Shown: positions 1 to 6,477 of the stretch, in pieces
How the letters are laid out: every line of letters begins with the position of its first letter
Position numbering within the stretch: position 1 is the first letter of the stretch
Assembly (NCBI GenBank): GCA_039589195.1
Contig: JBDHHV010000174.1
Coordinates: 1 to 6,477, forward strand
Length of the DNA stretch: 6,477 bases
Source: JBDHAC01 sp039589195
GTDB lineage: Bacteria; Gemmatimonadota; Gemmatimonadetes; Palauibacterales; Palauibacteraceae
Direction of reading: 5' to 3'
Program-made: the position numbers and the translations under genes
The notes under the pieces: model-generated
What the model was told of the DNA's origin: nothing
What the model saw: the letters and a program-made list of their open reading frames with translations, nothing else
Database searches by the model: none

Positions 1-1
1 C

Positions 2-622
2 TACCACCGCATCGTGCGCGGGAAGCCAGTGGATACGGCCATGGCGGCAGCCCGCAAGTACCTGCGGGTGATGCAGCCCTCCACGAATGAATGGGCGACG
101 CCTGTCCTATTCATGCGGTGCAAGGACGGGGTTCTGTTCGAGACGGGAGAGGCCGCGGACCAAGCACCGCACACCGTCGGGATCGACGACGCCCACGCCA
201 TGTCCTCCGGGAGCACCGCAGCAGCGCCGTCGTCCGCACCACCGACCCAGGCAGCCCCAGACGCCGCCGCCAGCGAGCCTCGCGCACCCGAGGCCTCCGC
301 CGAGCCTCACGCTCCCGCGGAGCCGGTCATCCCGGCCGGGGTGGACCTGAGCGCGGATGTCGCCGTCTGGTTGGCGGAGGAGGATGGGAACCTCACCCTT
401 CATTGGCGGGCGCGGTCTCCGGGATTGAGGGATTTCGTGGCGCTCTTCGCGAATCAGCCGACGGACCCAGATGGATACCTGCCCGACGCGTACGAGTACG
501 CCTCGCAGGAGGGGTCGTACCGCACGAGCGTGCCGGCGAGACCAGGGTGTTGGGTCGCCTATATCGTCGAGGACGCAAGCGGCGAGAAGGCCATCATGGC
601 GTCCTGGGGCCCTACGACCTAG
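2..622 (+). CDS. CHAT-domain protein, C-terminal fragment with beta-rich tail domain
   Basis: The frame is open to the left edge, so this is the last 206 residues of a longer protein; the GTG at 14 lies inside the domain and is not taken as a start. Residues 1-46 match the end of a CHAT (caspase HetF-associated with TPRs) peptidase: a helix with G-K-P-V-D-T-A-M-A-A-A-R, then W-A-T-P-V-L-F-M-R and D-G-V-L-F, the usual closing strand. The catalytic His and Cys would lie upstream and cannot be checked. Residues about 64-112 are an Ala/Pro/Ser/Glu-rich flexible linker. Residues about 113-206 look like a compact beta-sandwich (L-T-L-H-W-R, D-F-V-A-L-F, D-G-Y-L, G-S-Y-R-T, C-W-V-A-Y-I-V), reminiscent of Ig-like or SKICH-like folds. 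No membrane segment is seen. The gene converges on the caspase-hydrolase gene. The CHAT call is fairly sure; the role of the tail domain is unknown. Confidence 0.7.
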   Translation, partial: YHRIVRGKPVDTAMAAARKYLRVMQPSTNEWATPVLFMRCKDGVLFETGEAADQAPHTVGIDDAHAMSSGSTAAAPSSAPPTQAAPDAAASEPRAPEASAEPHAPAEPVIPAGVDLSADVAVWLAEEDGNLTLHWRARSPGLRDFVALFANQPTDPDGYLPDAYEYASQEGSYRTSVPARPGCWVAYIVEDASGEKAIMASWGPTT

Positions 623-643
623 AACCTGCCTGGAGCCGCGCCG

Positions 644-694
644 CCCGGTCGACCGCGGACGCGGAACGGCAGCCGCCGAGCGAAGCCGACCGGG
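644..694. terminator. Weak inverted repeat in the convergent gap
   Basis: The 73-bp gap between the two convergent stop codons holds an 8-bp perfect inverted repeat, CCCGGTCG at 644-651 and CGACCGGG at 687-694, separated by 35 bases. The left arm also overlaps a 10-bp palindrome, CGGTCGACCG, at 646-655. There is no T-run on either strand. It may help bidirectional termination, but the long loop and the GC-rich background make chance quite possible. Confidence 0.2.
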
Positions 695-695
695 A

Positions 696-3600
696 CTAGC
701 TAGCCAGCCACCCCGCGATCTTCTCTCGCGCCAACGGATCCGCGAAATAGGCGCTGTGCGCGAGGGCGTTTATGCCCTCGAACACGTAGCGTTCCTCGAT
801 CGGAAACATCGCCGGCTCCCCGCTGTCCTCGGCGTCTCGTGGCTTCATTCGACGATCGAACACGCCTGTAGTCGGTACGACGAGGTCGTTACCGGCGTCC
901 TGGAAGATCCGGTCCATGACCTTGTCGAACACGAAGTTCTTGAGTCCGGGTTCGGACGCGGCGAAATCCGAGGCGAGTGCGAAATAGCGGGAATCCACCA
1001 GACCCGTGCCTTCGTTGACCCACTTCCCGAACTCGCCCTCGGGACGCATCGACTGGATTCCCTTCAGCCCCTTCAACGTCCCCACCGAAAGCTGCTTGGC
1101 GACGGTGACGATCGCCTCCAACACCTCGGTCACGCCGTTGTCGGGCAGCAGATCGAAGAAGTTCAGGAGGTTGGTATATCTATCGATCAGGGCGCTCATG
1201 TGGTCGGGGTCGGCCAGTGCCGTGCCCGCGTTGGGCGACCCGGCGAATACGACCTTCTCCACCTTCACTTCCTTTGATCCGTGCGCCAGGTCACCCCATT
1301 TCTCGGACAGCACCCGGCTCACCAGCCCTCCCCGGGAGTGACACATGATGTCCAGGTCGAGGGCGATCTCGGACGGGAGCTTCCCGAGGAGCCATTCCAC
1401 GTTTTCCTTCGGGTCGTCTGAGATCGTGAAGTGGTCGAACGCGAACACACGACCTTCGTACTGTTGGTGCAGACCTTGGACGAACTCGGCAGGCAGGCCG
1501 CCGAACGCGGTGTGTGCCCGGCTGAACGTCCCGTGCACCATGAGCAGTGCCCGGCCGCTCGCCAGCTGCGACCACATCTCGCCGTCGATCTCGTCGGCCT
1601 CGTTCGAGCTGAAGTTCTCGGGCGTGAAGCTCCGGAGACGGTAGGGCCGCTTCTTCGCTTCCCACTTGGAGGCGAAGAAGTCCCCCACCGCCCCGATCCC
1701 CGGCTCGATGAGCGGAAACACCAGAACGTTCAGGAACTTCTTCCCCACCGCACCCACGAGCCCGCGTGTCGCCGGTTCGCCCCCCACGTCCGACACCGTT
1801 CTGCGAATCACGTACGTGCGCGTGCCGGCCGGTCCGGCTTCATCGGCTCCACGCGTCGCCGCGCCGGCCCCCGCAGGCTCAGCGAAGTGCCATGTGGCGA
1901 CGCCCGACTCGTCGGTGCTCAGCACCATCTGACCGTACCCGGAGCCGGGGTCCGGGGCCTGCAGCTCGATAGCCGGCTCTCCCATATCGGTGCTGCGCGT
2001 GGCCACCCCCACCTCGCGCGCCTCATCGATCTGGATCGTCCGCCGGCTATCGACGTTCGCCGCCGCCAGGGCGTCGTTCAGACGATTGCCGGTCCGGAGC
2101 GAGGCCGCGTCCGCGCGTGGGCTGTTCCACGCGTGCGCCCGGACCTCCCCCGCCAGCCCGGGAGTGACGAGCGTGACCTGCCCGACCTCGAGCGCCTCGC
2201 CATCGGGACGTAGCGTATCCGAGCTCTTGGCACGGAGCGCGAACGGCTTCTGGACGGTCGTCCAATCGTCTTCTTTCCCGATCGGCGTCGCGACCCCGAT
2301 GTCACGCGAGGCCGTTCCGCCGAGGGCGGACTGCATCAGCATCTCGAACGCGGAGCCCGGACCGGCGGCCGAGCGCATGCCTTCCTGGGCGAGAAACCCG
2401 AAATCGGCCGGCTCGGTGGTCACGAACAGCTTCACCGTCTCGGTGCCCTGCGCGGGCGCCGTCGAGTACGGGTTCTCGGCGTACGGGAACTCCTTCGGCA
2501 TATACAACGGCAGCGGCTGATCGTCGGCCCGCTTTCCGGTCCCCAGCTCGAACGGTTCCCCGGGGGCCAGCGCTTCCTGCGCGCCCGGGGGTGGGTAGAG
2601 AGGACTCACCTTCCCGGTGATGCCGAAGTCGAACAGATTGATGTACAACGGGGTTTCGTGCGTGTTGGTGATGCGGATCCCGATGCTCTCCCCCTCCTCG
2701 AACACGACATCGCCGCCGGCGCTCTCGGGGTCTGCGACGGCCCACTCCCCATTCGCCCGCTGCCGGAGCAGATCGAGGCGAACTTTCCCCCTGAGCCCGT
2801 TCGCCGGGTCGGGATTCTCCACCGCCAGCGCCTGCCGATATCGGTGCAGGCGCTCCAGATTCGTTCGGATGTCTCCGGAGTCGGCGAGGCCCTTTACGGG
2901 CATGTGCAGATCGCCGTTCTCGGTCACGATCGCCCAGGTCGGCTCACCCAGGGCGCCGAGTTGTGGGACGGGATCGTCATCCGTCACGGCCTCGCGCGGC
3001 TGGATCAGGTAGATGCGCGCGTCAGCCGGAGCCGTGTCGGAGGCCGAGGCCAACAGCCTGGACTGCTCCAGGTCTGCCTCGAGAGCCGCGACCTCGTCTT
3101 CGAGCCCATCCGGAGCCACGACCTCGTACTTGAGTCGCATGTCCCCGAACGCGTGCGTCTCTTCCACGGAACGACTTCCAGGCCCGATCGCGCCGAGGCT
3201 GGTCTCCTCGACCACCTTCGCGTCGCTCGTGACCGGACCGACGGCGGTGATCTCCACCTGCCCGAGATGCTCGCCCGGATCGGTCACCTGCTTGGTCCCC
3301 GATGGGACGACGGACCATTGCGATCCGACGGTCATCCCGTGCGCGGCACCCGCCGCCAGCGTCACACTTCCGTTCGTACGCTCGGTCACCCGAACGAAGC
3401 GCATCGGCTCGATGTCCGCGACGCCGAACAGCTCCCGGTCCAGCACGCCCTCCATCTGGGGGTGCTGCTTGGAGTTGTTGCCCGTGACCTTGCCGCTCAT
3501 TCGCTCGAAGACATCGCGGTAGGTGGTCCCGGGGTCGGCCTGTTTCAGCTCCTGCCCGAGGTAGTAGGTGAGCGCGCCGTGGGTGATCGTCTGGTCCCCG

Positions 3601-4271
3601 GCGTTCACGCGCTTCTCGGCCGATTGCTCCTCATCACGGCACCCGGCGATCAATACGTACTTGCTCGAGAGTGAGAGCCAGCCGCTCGGGCCGGGATCAC
3701 GGGCGGACCTCGTGAGCGCTTCGGGTGACACGGGTGAGGGTGGCAGCTCCTCGACGGGACGCGTGTCGGCCTCCACGGATCTGACCTTGGTCCCGAAGGC
3801 GTCACGCGTGATGGTTCCCGAGTGACAACAATCGAAGATCAGCGTGATGAACGGCGTCTTCTCACCCAACTGCAACAGGAACTCGTGGATCTCGTCGTCG
3901 GTGATGTCCCGGTTCTCGTCCGGCGCCCGGCCCGTGTCGTGCGGCAGGATGGTCTCATCCATGCCATCCGGCTCGTCCCCCTCGCGGTCGGTAACCTGCG
4001 AGCCATGTCCGGCGTAGTGGATGACCACCACATCGTCCCGGTTCGTGGCCTCTACCAGCGATCGCAGCTCGGACAGAATCGCCTCACGCGTGGCCTCTTC
4101 ATCGCGTAGCAGGCTGATGTTCTCGGGTGGGAACCCGAAATTCTCCTGCAAGAGGCTCCGCATCAGCTCTACGTCGTTTACGCAGCCCTGGAGCTCCCAC
4201 CAGGGGTAGGCGTACTTGTTGACGCCGATAAGGAGGGCTCGTTTGGAGCCACGGTGTGGAGAATCAGACAT
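696..4271 (-). CDS. Metacaspase-type C14 peptidase fused to DUF4384-like region and alpha/beta hydrolase
   Basis: This 1191-residue, probably cytoplasmic protein has no visible signal peptide. Residues about 10-285 are a caspase-fold peptidase: R-A-L-L-I-G-V-N-K-Y first strand, catalytic H89 in H-Y-A-G-H-G-S-Q, an acidic D-G-M-D-E-T-I-L-P-H-D segment (102-112), I-T-D-D-E-I (123-128), and catalytic C149 in F-D-C-C-H-S-G. The DCCHSG form is metacaspase-like, so cleavage after Arg/Lys is expected rather than after Asp. Residues about 285-480 are a beta-rich region plus a short helical part. Residues about 500-625 resemble DUF4384 (E-G-E-S-I-G-I-R-I, then P-L-Y-I-N-L-F-D and V-S-P-L-Y-P). Residues about 880-1191 are an alpha/beta hydrolase: oxyanion H-G-T-F (913-916), nucleophile S979 in C-H-S-R-G-G, probable acid D1129 in N-D-L-V-V-P, and probable base H1172. 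It may belong to the DUF7379-type hydrolases seen with CHAT and caspase proteins. The ATG at 4271 follows AGGAG by 7 nt. The substrates of both enzymes are unknown. Confidence 0.95.
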   Translation of the reverse strand: MSDSPHRGSKRALLIGVNKYAYPWWELQGCVNDVELMRSLLQENFGFPPENISLLRDEEATREAILSELRSLVEATNRDDVVVIHYAGHGSQVTDREGDEPDGMDETILPHDTGRAPDENRDITDDEIHEFLLQLGEKTPFITLIFDCCHSGTITRDAFGTKVRSVEADTRPVEELPPSPVSPEALTRSARDPGPSGWLSLSSKYVLIAGCRDEEQSAEKRVNAGDQTITHGALTYYLGQELKQADPGTTYRDVFERMSGKVTGNNSKQHPQMEGVLDRELFGVADIEPMRFVRVTERTNGSVTLAAGAAHGMTVGSQWSVVPSGTKQVTDPGEHLGQVEITAVGPVTSDAKVVEETSLGAIGPGSRSVEETHAFGDMRLKYEVVAPDGLEDEVAALEADLEQSRLLASASDTAPADARIYLIQPREAVTDDDPVPQLGALGEPTWAIVTENGDLHMPVKGLADSGDIRTNLERLHRYRQALAVENPDPANGLRGKVRLDLLRQRANGEWAVADPESAGGDVVFEEGESIGIRITNTHETPLYINLFDFGITGKVSPLYPPPGAQEALAPGEPFELGTGKRADDQPLPLYMPKEFPYAENPYSTAPAQGTETVKLFVTTEPADFGFLAQEGMRSAAGPGSAFEMLMQSALGGTASRDIGVATPIGKEDDWTTVQKPFALRAKSSDTLRPDGEALEVGQVTLVTPGLAGEVRAHAWNSPRADAASLRTGNRLNDALAAANVDSRRTIQIDEAREVGVATRSTDMGEPAIELQAPDPGSGYGQMVLSTDESGVATWHFAEPAGAGAATRGADEAGPAGTRTYVIRRTVSDVGGEPATRGLVGAVGKKFLNVLVFPLIEPGIGAVGDFFASKWEAKKRPYRLRSFTPENFSSNEADEIDGEMWSQLASGRALLMVHGTFSRAHTAFGGLPAEFVQGLHQQYEGRVFAFDHFTISDDPKENVEWLLGKLPSEIALDLDIMCHSRGGLVSRVLSEKWGDLAHGSKEVKVEKVVFAGSPNAGTALADPDHMSALIDRYTNLLNFFDLLPDNGVTEVLEAIVTVAKQLSVGTLKGLKGIQSMRPEGEFGKWVNEGTGLVDSRYFALASDFAASEPGLKNFVFDKVMDRIFQDAGNDLVVPTTGVFDRRMKPRDAEDSGEPAMFPIEERYVFEGINALAHSAYFADPLAREKIAGWLAS

Positions 4272-4278
4272 CGTACTG

Positions 4279-4283
4279 CTCCT
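4279..4283 (-). promoter_or_regulatory. Ribosome binding site of the caspase-hydrolase gene
   Basis: On the - strand AGGAG stands 7 nt before the ATG at 4271. It fixes the start of the caspase-hydrolase gene, because the caspase fold begins only about ten residues in and no better start is needed. A small 5-bp inverted repeat (CGGAG at 4291-4295, CTCCG at 4301-4305) lies just upstream of it. Confidence 0.75.
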
Positions 4284-4327
4284 GTCGGGTCGGAGATGGC
4301 CTCCGCCCGGACTACGGGTGACAGGAA

Positions 4328-4352
4328 GGGGCGGCCCCGGCGGGGCCGCCCC
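4328..4352 (-). terminator. Perfect 11-bp GC hairpin before the caspase gene
   Basis: GGGGCGGCCCC at 4328-4338 and its exact reverse complement at 4342-4352 are separated by only three bases, giving a very stable all-GC stem. On the - strand it lies after the small gene and ends 56 nt before the caspase ATG. No T-run follows; the next bases in the transcription direction are TTCCTGTCACC. It could be a partial or factor-assisted terminator, an RNA-processing or stability element, or an attenuator setting the ratio of small protein to caspase. Confidence 0.55.
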
Positions 4353-4365
4353 GAGAACATCGAGT

Positions 4366-4389
4366 GCCGGGGCGGCTGAGCGCCCCGGC
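4366..4389 (-). terminator. Second perfect GC hairpin, just after the small gene
   Basis: GCCGGGGCG at 4366-4374 and CGCCCCGGC at 4381-4389 form a perfect 9-bp stem with a six-base loop. On the - strand it starts 14 nt after the small gene's stop codon, a usual place for a terminator, and is followed 13 nt later by the 11-bp hairpin. As with that hairpin, no clear T-run follows, so termination is inferred from position and stem strength only. Confidence 0.5.
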
Positions 4390-4403
4390 GGTCGTATTAC
4401 AGC

Positions 4404-4571
4404 TCAGTCGCCCGGACCACCACCGCCCGTACCGGTCGGATCGCGGTCGCCTTCGCAGATCTCGAGCTCGACTCCAATCTCCTCCGCGAGCGCACAGACC
4501 GCCTTCTTCAGTTCGTGGATCTGTGTCAGAACGTGCTTCTGGAAATCGGTGAGCTCCTGGCCATTCGGCAT
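4404..4571 (-). CDS. Small orphan protein, 55 residues, helical with Gly-rich acidic tail
   Basis: I do not recognise the family. The ATG at 4571 is chosen because a full GGAGG (4577-4581) stands 5 nt before it; an in-frame GTG at 4613 would give 69 residues but has no convincing ribosome site. Residues about 6-33 (T-D-F-Q-K-H-V-L, then I-H-E-L-K-K-A-V-C-A-L-A-E-E-I-G) form a probable amphipathic helix able to pair as a coiled coil. They are followed by a short strand V-E-L-E-I-C, then G-D-R-D-P-T-G and a C-terminal Gly-rich stretch ending P-G-D. It has two cysteines, C26 and C39, and no membrane segment or signal peptide. It lies 58 nt after the TPR gene's stop and 132 nt before the caspase start, on the same strand, so a role as partner, regulator or substrate of the caspase-hydrolase is plausible but unproven. 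Confidence 0.62.
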   Translation of the reverse strand: MPNGQELTDFQKHVLTQIHELKKAVCALAEEIGVELEICEGDRDPTGTGGGGPGD

Positions 4572-4576
4572 GTCGA

Positions 4577-4581
4577 CCTCC
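4577..4581 (-). promoter_or_regulatory. Strong ribosome binding site of the small orphan gene
   Basis: On the - strand GGAGG is followed by five bases (TCGAC) and then the ATG at 4571. This near-ideal site is the main reason to accept the 55-residue frame as a real gene and to prefer this start over the upstream GTG at 4613. Confidence 0.75.
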
Positions 4582-4629
4582 GGTTGGGGTGTGCGGTCCA
4601 GCCAGGGAATCACGGCCCGCGGCTGGGCT

Positions 4630-6477
4630 CTAGCGCGTCGCTTGGCGCCGCATGGCGTCGAGGCGGGCGCGAAACGCGTCGGCTGCGGATTGTAGGCCCA
4701 AAGCCTCCGCGGCGCGAGCGCGGAGGTCGAGGCTGGCTCTCAGGTAGAGTACGTAGATGAGCGCCTCAGGCGAATCGAAGACACCGGCGACGTCAAGCGC
4801 CTCGTGGGCTTCTCCGTTCGCCAGCAAGAGCTCCGCGAGACGGAGATGTTCAAGCGCGAGCGGCTCGAGCTCATCCCAGTTGAGATCGAATCCGACAGGG
4901 CCCGATCTCGGTGCGTTCGGTCGCAGGGCGCGAAATTGGCGAAGGGCCTCCAGGCTGTCTCCCCGTGCGAGGCTGAGGTGGGCACCCATCGCGCGGGCGA
5001 GAAGCCGGTCGCGCCGGGCCTCGGCAGCGGCCTGAACCGCCTCGAGCGGGCGGGCAAGAACAAGACTGTCGAACGCTCTCTCTGTCCGCGCCGCATACTC
5101 CTCCATCGCACGAGCCACACGCGCGACGGCCGCCGTGTCACCCGCACCCGCCCTCCAGACCCCCGCGTACCACAGGAATCGCGGACTGGCTCCCCCCTGC
5201 GGACCCGTCTGTTCCAGCTGCTCGAGCCTGCGACGCACGAGATCGCTCGCGCGATCCCCCACCTCCACTCCCAGCAGGCCCAGCACAGGCCAGAAGCGCT
5301 CCGGGAACGGATACCCCGACTCGATGGTGGCATCCAGGAAGCCCACCGCGTCGGCATCACGACCCTGGGCGACGAGGGTAGCGAGCACCCCCTTGGTCGC
5401 CGACCACACCCTACCGACGTGCCTGGTCGTATCGGCGGCCAGGATCGCTCGGAAGCCGGTCTCGGCACACGGAAGCTGATATCCACCGCCCACGGCGAGC
5501 GCAAACGAGGCCGTCACCGCGTTCAGCGGCGTCTCCAGCGCCGCGCGCTCCCACGCTCTCGCATCCGGACCCTCGCGCACGCATTGATCCATCAACGCGA
5601 TGTGCCGGGCGAGGCCTTCGTCGGGGTTGGCGGCGTTGAAGCGCTGGAGGAGGGGATCCGCCCCTTCCACATCGCCATGACGCAGCCTGTACTCGAGCCG
5701 GTGAAAGAGCGCATTGACCGCCGTCGAATCCAGCATCTGCGCACGCGCGAACGCGTCGTCGGCCAGGGAGTCCGGACGGGTCCGACGCACCACGAGGTGC
5801 GTGTATACCTCGCCGAGCTGGATCCAGGCAAAGGCGAACTCGTCATCCAGCGCCAGGGCGCTCTCCAACTCACCGATCGCCGTCTCGGCGTCGCCCTCCA
5901 CGTATGCCACCATACCACGCGCCAGCGCCGTGTACCGCTCGGGTAGCGACCGGGTCAGCGCTACCCGGGCTAGAGCCCCCGCCTCTTCCAGATCGTCGTT
6001 CCAGGCTGCGGCTTGCGCCCCTCGAATGGCGGCCAGGCCGAACTCCGGGTCAGCCTCGACGGCTGCCTGGTACATAGGCACCGCCTGCGCGAACCGGGCT
6101 CGGCGGAAGCCGGCTTCTCCCTGCAGGAACGTCGCGATCGCGCCCGGATCGCGCTCGTTGAACGCGGCGTCGATCTGTGGTGGGGCCCCCTCGATCATGG
6201 CCGGGAGCAGCTGGTTGATCGCCGCGAGTCCCGGCCGCCAGGCCTCGCCCAGCGGCCCCTCGACCCTCGCCTGTCTCAGCATGGCGTCGCCGGCGACATC
6301 CCACAGGTACAACAAGACCGCCACCGAGTCCGAGCCGGCGATCATGAGTCGACCCGTCACGGCGAACGCGCTTCGCCTGGACTCGGCGAGCTCGCGCATT
6401 CGATCGTCCGTCACCGACCGAATGTCCTCGCGTTCATCGGCATCGAGAAACGTCCAGCCATCGATCGCGCGCATCCC
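4630..6477 (-). CDS. TPR-repeat protein, C-terminal part (probably of a Ser/Thr kinase or TPR regulator)
   Basis: The frame is open to the right edge, so the true N-terminus lies outside; the ATG at 6474 is not assumed to be the start. Numbering from that Met, residues about 35-95 look like the TolB/FlgO-like segment that often precedes TPRs in large regulators (A-F-A-V-T-G-R-L-M-I-A-G-S-D-S, W-D-V-A-G-D, V-E-G-P-L-G, L-L-P-A-M-I). Residues about 112-225 hold clear TPR-type helical pairs, e.g. F-L-Q-G-E-A-G-F-R-R-A-R-F then A-V-P-M-Y-Q-A-A-V-E-A-D-P, and Y-V-E-G-D-A-E-T-A-I-G-E-L-E-S-A-L-A-L-D. Weaker Ala/Arg/Leu-rich helical repeats continue to about 605. No enzyme motif is visible in this part. 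TPRs usually bind protein partners. Such tails are common on Ser/Thr kinases and on SARP- or cyclase-type regulators, and which head is attached cannot be told here. It is upstream of, and codirectional with, the small and caspase genes. Confidence 0.85.
   Translation of the reverse strand, partial: GMRAIDGWTFLDADEREDIRSVTDDRMRELAESRRSAFAVTGRLMIAGSDSVAVLLYLWDVAGDAMLRQARVEGPLGEAWRPGLAAINQLLPAMIEGAPPQIDAAFNERDPGAIATFLQGEAGFRRARFAQAVPMYQAAVEADPEFGLAAIRGAQAAAWNDDLEEAGALARVALTRSLPERYTALARGMVAYVEGDAETAIGELESALALDDEFAFAWIQLGEVYTHLVVRRTRPDSLADDAFARAQMLDSTAVNALFHRLEYRLRHGDVEGADPLLQRFNAANPDEGLARHIALMDQCVREGPDARAWERAALETPLNAVTASFALAVGGGYQLPCAETGFRAILAADTTRHVGRVWSATKGVLATLVAQGRDADAVGFLDATIESGYPFPERFWPVLGLLGVEVGDRASDLVRRRLEQLEQTGPQGGASPRFLWYAGVWRAGAGDTAAVARVARAMEEYAARTERAFDSLVLARPLEAVQAAAEARRDRLLARAMGAHLSLARGDSLEALRQFRALRPNAPRSGPVGFDLNWDELEPLALEHLRLAELLLANGEAHEALDVAGVFDSPEALIYVLYLRASLDLRARAAEALGLQSAADAFRARLDAMRRQATR

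Noticed and set aside
696..703. CTAGCTAG palindrome at the caspase stop codon
   Set aside because: It is only 8 bp, has no loop and is partly dictated by the stop and Ser codons; no function is supported.
471..1277. + strand open frame (268 residues) across the convergent gap and the hydrolase end
   Set aside because: It overlaps both the end of the CHAT protein in another frame and the hydrolase catalytic region on the other strand; its translation is low-complexity and Arg-rich.
2658..3674. Long + strand open frame (338 residues) opposite the caspase gene
   Set aside because: It overlaps the caspase and middle regions, whose motifs are certain, and its translation has no recognisable fold or ribosome site.
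4391..4401. TAATACGAC on the - strand, the first nine bases of the T7 promoter
   Set aside because: The match stops there; the rest of the promoter is absent, so it is a chance match.
4404..4571. Idea that the small protein is a bacterial gasdermin cut by the caspase
   Set aside because: At 55 residues it is far shorter than bacterial gasdermins and shows no pore-forming beta region.
4804..5946. Long + strand open frame (380 residues) opposite the TPR gene
   Set aside because: It is antisense to a frame with clear TPR pattern, its product is Arg/His/Pro-rich without domains, and long shadow frames are expected at this GC content.
1..6477. CRISPR array, insertion sequence, tRNA or rRNA
   Set aside because: I saw no spaced direct repeats, transposase motifs, terminal inverted repeats, or tRNA or rRNA signatures on reading both strands.

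Overview
The window is a very GC-rich bacterial fragment, with G or C at most codon third positions, that holds four protein-coding genes. The TPR protein at the right end has the style of the long TPR tails found on Ser/Thr kinases and regulators of Gemmatimonadota and related phyla. That is my best guess at the lineage, but it rests on protein style alone; no rRNA, tRNA or marker gene is present.

Layout from left to right: (i) 2-622, + strand, the C-terminal end of a protein whose first residues look like the last helix and strand of a CHAT (caspase-like, clan CD) protease domain, followed by an Ala/Pro-rich linker and a beta-rich domain; (ii) a 73-bp convergent gap; (iii) 696-4271, - strand, a 1191-residue protein with an N-terminal metacaspase-type C14 peptidase, a DUF4384-like middle region and a C-terminal alpha/beta-hydrolase (lipase-like) domain; (iv) a 132-bp spacer with two perfect GC hairpins; (v) 4404-4571, - strand, a 55-residue orphan protein with an excellent ribosome binding site; (vi) 4630-6477, - strand, the C-terminal part of a TPR protein that runs off the window.

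The three - strand genes point the same way (TPR protein, small protein, caspase-hydrolase) and could form an operon, although the hairpins before the caspase gene suggest its expression is set separately or attenuated. The fourth gene, facing them, also appears to carry a caspase-like fold. The most interesting reading is a signalling or defence-type module in which a protease, predicted to cut after Arg/Lys, is covalently joined to a lipase-like effector. Three Ala-Thr-Arg sites lie in the linker between them. The link to immunity is inference from the families involved; no defence function can be read from the sequence itself.
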